Shown here in pieces: positions 7,505 through 10,159 of a stretch of DNA of 10,159 nucleotides. Below the pieces are notes generated by a model that was given only the letters and a program-made list of their open reading frames with translations, was not told where the DNA came from and did no database searches. This DNA is from Planctomycetota bacterium (GTDB taxonomy: Bacteria; Planctomycetota; Phycisphaerae; SM23-33; FEN-1343). The stretch lies in assembly GCA_013203365.1 (NCBI GenBank), contig JABMQG010000295.1, positions 1 to 10,159 on the forward strand, in the 5' to 3' direction. Each line of letters starts with the position of its first letter. Position 1 is the stretch's first letter. The position numbers and the translations under genes are program-made.

Positions 7505-9022
7505 CTATCGGGGGAACTGCCATGTCGATCCCATGGCCGATCGCGTCATGTCCTTTCCTCGCAGGAAGGTCCTGCACCCGGGGTCGCTGACGGTTTCGTC
7601 ATGGAAGTCGCGCGGCCGCCCGCTGTAGCCTTGATACCACATGACGCAGTCGCGGTAATTGCAGTGATTGCTGTGGGCTGCCGACTTCCACGCAAGCGAG
7701 CCGTACACCAGCCCAAGGGAGTGGCCGGGTTCGTGAACGCTGGTGCCGGCCATGATGGTTTCGATCTGGCCGGCCTCGTAAGCCTCTTCCATCGAACCTC
7801 GGCAAATGACCAGATGCAGGTTCGCGCCGCCCCACCCGTTGTAACCGGGGGCCTTGTAGTAGCGGATATTGACGGGGACGGGACTCTCGGCCGTCGGGGT
7901 CACACCCACGGCGGTGAAATCGACCCGCAACTTTGTATAACCCGAGGCAATTGTGCGGGTGACTTTGCCGGCAGGGAAGTCGACGAAGCTGCCCTCCGCG
8001 TTTCTGTACTGCGCAGAGATCAGCCATTCGGCGCCGTCAAAGTCGAACGGCCGAAAATACGGGTTGTTGGGCGTGTTGACCACGGCCGCGCAATCGAATG
8101 ACGCCGGCACCTCCTCCCTCCGACTGGTCGGGCACAAATGATCCACTATTACGTAGTGGATCTTGAACGGCACGCCATCGGAGGAGCAGAAGCCGTCGGC
8201 CCATGTGTAGCCGTCATCGTGCGTGTTGAAGTTCGCATGGTGGTCGCCTACATCACGGGTGCCGGTCTCGGACATTTCAACGAAGACGTTGGCGTACGCG
8301 TTGCGGACCATGGTGACGGTAGCTGCGGCCATTTCAAATTGGCCCGCGGTGGGCTTTCGCATCTCGGCAATCTCGTAGTACATCCTCCGCCAGACCACGA
8401 TGTTGCCGGAACTTTCCGTACCATCGGCGCCGAGTTCGGCGTCCTCTTGGAGGCTGGCGCTCACTCGGAACTCGTCGCCGCCGTAGGTCGTCAGTCTCAG
8501 TCTCGTTCGTGCCTTGCCCTCGTCGTTGGTGGCGCTTCTGTCGTGAGAGAGGCTACCCTGGTCGTCCGCGGCGAGCCCAATACGATTGTCAGCACCCGGG
8601 ACGACCGTAAAGTAGACGTTTATGCCGGAACGGACCGGGCTGATAGTGGCGGTAATTGTCACCATTCGGCCGTTATGTGCCGTATCATCCTCATCCATGT
8701 TTACATACCACTTCTGATCGCCCGGCTCGACGCTGACCAGCTCGAACTCCTCAGGCGCCTCCTCACCTGCTGCGGCGGCTGCCGCACGGTCAGCACACTG
8801 GACTTCGGCAGCGTCAACGCCCTCGCCGCCGAAGCCGGCCTCGGCGTCTCTCTCGGCCGCCGCCAGGGCCTCGGCACGCTCCTCCTCGGCACGCTGTTCG
8901 CTAACGTGCAATACCACCGCGACGATAATCAGCGCGACGACAACGACCGCGACGACGATCAGCGCGATCAGCGCGAACAAACCGAAACCAAGCACCAAAA
9001 TCACCGTCTGTTCTCCAATCAT
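7505..9022 (-). CDS. Membrane-anchored metzincin-like zinc metallopeptidase with Ig-like domain; candidate T6SS effector
   Basis: A 505-aa protein. Residues 6-39 are one long hydrophobic stretch, followed by a Glu/Ala-rich helical linker (41-90) such as EERAEALAAAERDAE. Residues 93-215 look like an Ig/invasin-like beta domain, with alternating strands (RMVTITATISPV, INVYFTVV, FRVSASL) ending in NIVVWRRMYYEIAEM. The C-terminal third carries HEPGH (430-434), a HExxH zinc site, followed by SLG. The canonical third ligand position is Tyr440. A later HC (453-454) starts C-x4-C-x-M (C454, C459, M461), matching the metal-associated Cys and Met-turn pattern of archaemetzincins. H474 and C483 may replace their second Cys pair. 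Expected activity is zinc-dependent peptide hydrolysis. The ATG at 9022 overlaps the upstream stop by ATGA. Placement after a DUF4123 gene and a conserved 119-aa partner points to a T6SS cargo. Metallopeptidase is well supported; substrate and delivery are inferred. Confidence 0.85.
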   Translation of the reverse strand: MIGEQTVILVLGFGLFALIALIVVAVVVVALIIVAVVLHVSEQRAEEERAEALAAAERDAEAGFGGEGVDAAEVQCADRAAAAAAGEEAPEEFELVSVEPGDQKWYVNMDEDDTAHNGRMVTITATISPVRSGINVYFTVVPGADNRIGLAADDQGSLSHDRSATNDEGKARTRLRLTTYGGDEFRVSASLQEDAELGADGTESSGNIVVWRRMYYEIAEMRKPTAGQFEMAAATVTMVRNAYANVFVEMSETGTRDVGDHHANFNTHDDGYTWADGFCSSDGVPFKIHYVIVDHLCPTSRREEVPASFDCAAVVNTPNNPYFRPFDFDGAEWLISAQYRNAEGSFVDFPAGKVTRTIASGYTKLRVDFTAVGVTPTAESPVPVNIRYYKAPGYNGWGGANLHLVICRGSMEEAYEAGQIETIMAGTSVHEPGHSLGLVYGSLAWKSAAHSNHCNYRDCVMWYQGYSGRPRDFHDETVSDPGCRTFLRGKDMTRSAMGSTWQFPR

Positions 9023-9378
9023 CCACGATCCCGGCTGCCCTGCTTGGCAGCGGCCATGAGCCTCTTGATGCGAACAGCGGGATCATCGATCGCCGGGTCG
9101 TTGAGTATCCGACCGGCCCACGCCTGTTTGGGGTCCACGTCGAAGTCGCGCCCGTAGGCGAACATCACGTCAATGTACTTGCACACGTCGCGCTCAATGA
9201 CGATGCCGTATGTCTTCGCCCGTTTTATGCCGTAATAAATAGCTTCGCTCGTGCCATCTTGTCCCAGCGCGGCGCATCGTTTCGGGAAGAACTCGTTAAC
9301 GTGCCCCACCATGCGATCGGCAAAGGCATTCTCAGCGGCTCGTGAAAAAGCCTCCATTTGCGCCTTGCGGATTATCAT
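9019..9378 (-). CDS. 119-aa helical protein of the type found beside DUF4123 chaperones
   Basis: A short, mostly helical protein with no signal peptide or membrane segment. Visible blocks are RMVGHVNEFFPKRCAALG (22-39), EAIYYGIKRAKTYGI (45-59), ERDVCKYIDVMFAYGRDFD (62-80) and a C-terminal AWAGRILNDPAIDDPAVRI (86-104). From memory, small proteins of this layout (helix, FFP..C..LG, YGI..A..YGI..E.D...Y.D.MF..G.DFD, W...IL.D) recur next to DUF4123 genes in T6SS effector operons and are usually left as hypothetical. The gene overlaps both neighbours by ATGA (9375-9378 and 9019-9022). GGAGG stands 6 nt before its ATG, within the upstream gene. Tight coupling to chaperone and cargo suggests a helper in effector loading or stability, or a second adaptor; this is inference. 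Confidence 0.85.
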   Translation of the reverse strand: MIIRKAQMEAFSRAAENAFADRMVGHVNEFFPKRCAALGQDGTSEAIYYGIKRAKTYGIVIERDVCKYIDVMFAYGRDFDVDPKQAWAGRILNDPAIDDPAVRIKRLMAAAKQGSRDRG

Positions 9379-9953
9379 GAATCGCCTCCGCCAAACCGCG
9401 ACGCCTGATCAAACGCCTCAAGCTGAACTTCTTCCATCTTGACGCCATCGCCGCAGGCCGAACACACAATGGCCTTGTCAGGCCCTTCGGCCTCGACCAG
9501 TATCCGCTCGATGGGTCCGAAAAACTCCCCGGCTTCATCAGCGGTGCATGTAGGCAGGTATGATCGGAGCACCCTCGGGTCGTAGTAGCGGAAGAAAAAC
9601 CGCTGCCCGTCCTCGTCCTCGGCTATGAACAAGCCGCGAAGATGCCGCCACAGGGCATCAAAGTCGGTCTCGGCAATAAGCAGTATTCCAACGCTCCGCC
9701 CCCACGTTCGGGCCCAATCGTCGAGGCACCCGCCGGCCGGGTCGATGGAAACTAGGTACGGGGCTACGTCGCCGAGGTACGGCGCCATTTCCCCCTCGAA
9801 CAGGCTCCGCAACTGCTCCCGACGCAGATCGACGCCCCGCAGGGGACCCATCCCTTCCCGCGCTCCGTCGACAACTGCGTAAAGCAGCTCTCCCGGCGCC
9901 GGAGCGGCAAGTTTACGCAGAGCCGAACCAAGTTGCCTCACCTGTTCAGTCAC
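9375..9953 (-). CDS. DUF4123 family T6SS effector chaperone/adaptor
   Basis: A 192-aa protein with the hallmarks of DUF4123: an early strand LLYAVVDGAR (23-32), APYLVSI (64-70), WGRSVGILL with L..HLRGLF (84-109), and RFFFRYYDPRVLRSYLPT (118-135), followed by FFGPI (144-148). The family (Tap/Tec proteins) binds toxic effectors and helps load them on VgrG or PAAR spikes in the cytoplasm, without being secreted. The C-terminal tail has CSAC (164-167), a possible metal knuckle. Translation starts at GTG (9953); AGGAAGG 4 nt upstream supports this. The gene starts 9 nt after the small Gly-rich gene and ends in an ATGA overlap with the 119-aa gene, so it shares their mRNA. Presumed clients are the 505-aa metallopeptidase downstream and a spike protein encoded upstream. 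Confidence 0.9.
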   Translation of the reverse strand: MTEQVRQLGSALRKLAAPAPGELLYAVVDGAREGMGPLRGVDLRREQLRSLFEGEMAPYLGDVAPYLVSIDPAGGCLDDWARTWGRSVGILLIAETDFDALWRHLRGLFIAEDEDGQRFFFRYYDPRVLRSYLPTCTADEAGEFFGPIERILVEAEGPDKAIVCSACGDGVKMEEVQLEAFDQASRFGGGDS

Positions 9954-9957
9954 TCGG

Positions 9958-9964
9958 CCTTCCT
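9958..9964 (-). promoter_or_regulatory. Ribosome binding site that fixes the GTG start of the DUF4123 gene
   Basis: AGGAAGG on the minus strand, 4 nt before GTG at 9953. It overlaps the TAG stop (9963-9965) of the preceding small gene, so the two genes are coupled. No ATG lies closer to the site. Confidence 0.65.
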
Positions 9965-10154
9965 ATAAACTCTGGCACGCCGGGCACGGCCCTTTGCACA
10001 CGAAGGGCTTTCCGGCCTGCGCAGCCGATTGAAACGCATATTTTGCCGGTCCCGGGTTAGACGGAGCCGGCGCCGCGCCTCCACCACCGCCTCCACCACC
10101 TCCGCCTCCGCCGCCGCCGCCGCCACCGCCACCCCCGCCGCTTTCACCGATCAT
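9963..10154 (-). CDS. 63-aa Gly-tract protein with Cys-rich tail (spike/PAAR-associated tail-like)
   Basis: After MIGES come 21 consecutive glycines (residues 6-26), an AAPAPSNPGP linker, and YAFQSAAQAGKPFVCKGPCPACQ with a C-x3-C-x2-C cluster. The tail resembles the short 'AA..G.PFC..C' ends I recall on VgrG- and PAAR-associated proteins that precede DUF4123 genes; this is pattern memory, not a search. A flexible glycine arm plus a Cys knob would suit an adaptor that docks the DUF4123 chaperone or cargo to the spike. The ATG at 10154 is part of TAATG, which would couple it to an upstream gene ending in TAA. Only five bases precede it, so the frame could equally be the C-terminal end of a longer protein. 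The next gene starts 9 nt after its stop, with its ribosome site over this stop. Confidence 0.6.
   Translation of the reverse strand: MIGESGGGGGGGGGGGGGGGGGGGGGAAPAPSNPGPAKYAFQSAAQAGKPFVCKGPCPACQSL
10077..10139 (-). repeat. Poly-glycine GGN codon tract (21 codons)
   Basis: Twenty-one consecutive GGN codons on the minus strand, with mixed third bases (GGC, GGT, GGA, GGG) and a run of pure GGC in the middle. Codon mixing argues that the amino-acid run is selected rather than being only a fresh trinucleotide expansion. Slippage-driven length variation between strains is still possible. Confidence 0.9.
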
Positions 10155-10156
10155 TA
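10152..10156 (-). other. TAATG stop/start junction at the right edge
   Basis: The last bases of the window read CGGTAATGA on the minus strand. TAA (10156-10154) overlaps ATG (10154-10152). If the upstream gene is read in that frame it ends in Arg-stop and is translationally coupled to the 63-aa gene. The upstream gene itself lies outside the window. Confidence 0.35.
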
Positions 10157-10159
10157 CCG

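Noticed and set aside
7328..8101. 257-codon plus-strand frame
   Set aside because: Crosses two minus-strand genes and their junction, with no start signal and no recognisable motif.
8138..9157. 339-codon plus-strand frame
   Set aside because: Antisense to the metallopeptidase gene, whose HExxH, Cys cluster and domain order are clear. The plus translation ends in an Asp/Arg repeat that mirrors the hydrophobic helix codons.
1..10159. CRISPR arrays, tRNA or rRNA genes, insertion sequences
   Set aside because: No regularly spaced repeats, no cloverleaf-like or rRNA-like segments, and no transposase or terminal inverted repeats were found on reading both strands.

Overview
Organism: a single 10.2 kb stretch of high-GC bacterial DNA with tight coding and very short intergenic gaps. 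Every supported gene lies on the minus strand, reading right to left. Several features suggest a lineage rich in Hanks-type kinase relatives and type VI secretion (T6SS) accessory genes, such as Planctomycetes or Myxococcota-like bacteria: a kinase-like receptor with a huge extracytoplasmic part, a possible SUMF1-like tail, a DUF4123 chaperone and a glycine-tract tail protein. This taxonomic placement is inference; no RNA gene or taxonomic marker is present.

Right block (10159 to 7049) looks like a T6SS effector cassette. In transcription order it holds: a 63-aa protein with 21 consecutive glycines and a Cys-rich tail resembling the ends of spike or PAAR-associated proteins; a DUF4123 adaptor (192 aa); a 119-aa protein of the kind found beside DUF4123 genes; a 505-aa membrane-anchored, Ig-like domain plus zinc metallopeptidase protein that is the likely toxic cargo; and a 146-aa beta-rich protein that may be its immunity or accessory partner. 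Junctions are ATGA overlaps or gaps of at most 15 nt, so the block is almost certainly one operon that begins upstream of the window.

A 195-nt gap (6854-7048) separates the blocks and carries the only convincing promoter-like sequence, with an inverted repeat around its -35 element.

Left block (6853 to 1) holds three genes in a second tight operon: a 659-aa unrecognised protein with scattered kinase-like elements, a 168-aa lipoprotein, and a very long protein (at least 1440 aa, running off the left edge). The long protein has an N-terminal pseudokinase-like domain, one transmembrane helix, about 1100 residues of Trp-punctuated helical or coiled-coil sequence, and the apparent start of a SUMF1/FGE-like domain. 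I infer that this block encodes envelope-spanning, kinase-related components that work with the secretion machine whose cargo genes lie to the right. No core T6SS structural gene (TssB, TssC, TssH, VgrG) is visible in the window.

The most interesting item is the 505-aa protein. Its Cys/Met cluster fits the archaemetzincin C-x4-C-x-M pattern after an HExxH helix, but with an insertion before the third histidine and a partly lost second Cys pair.
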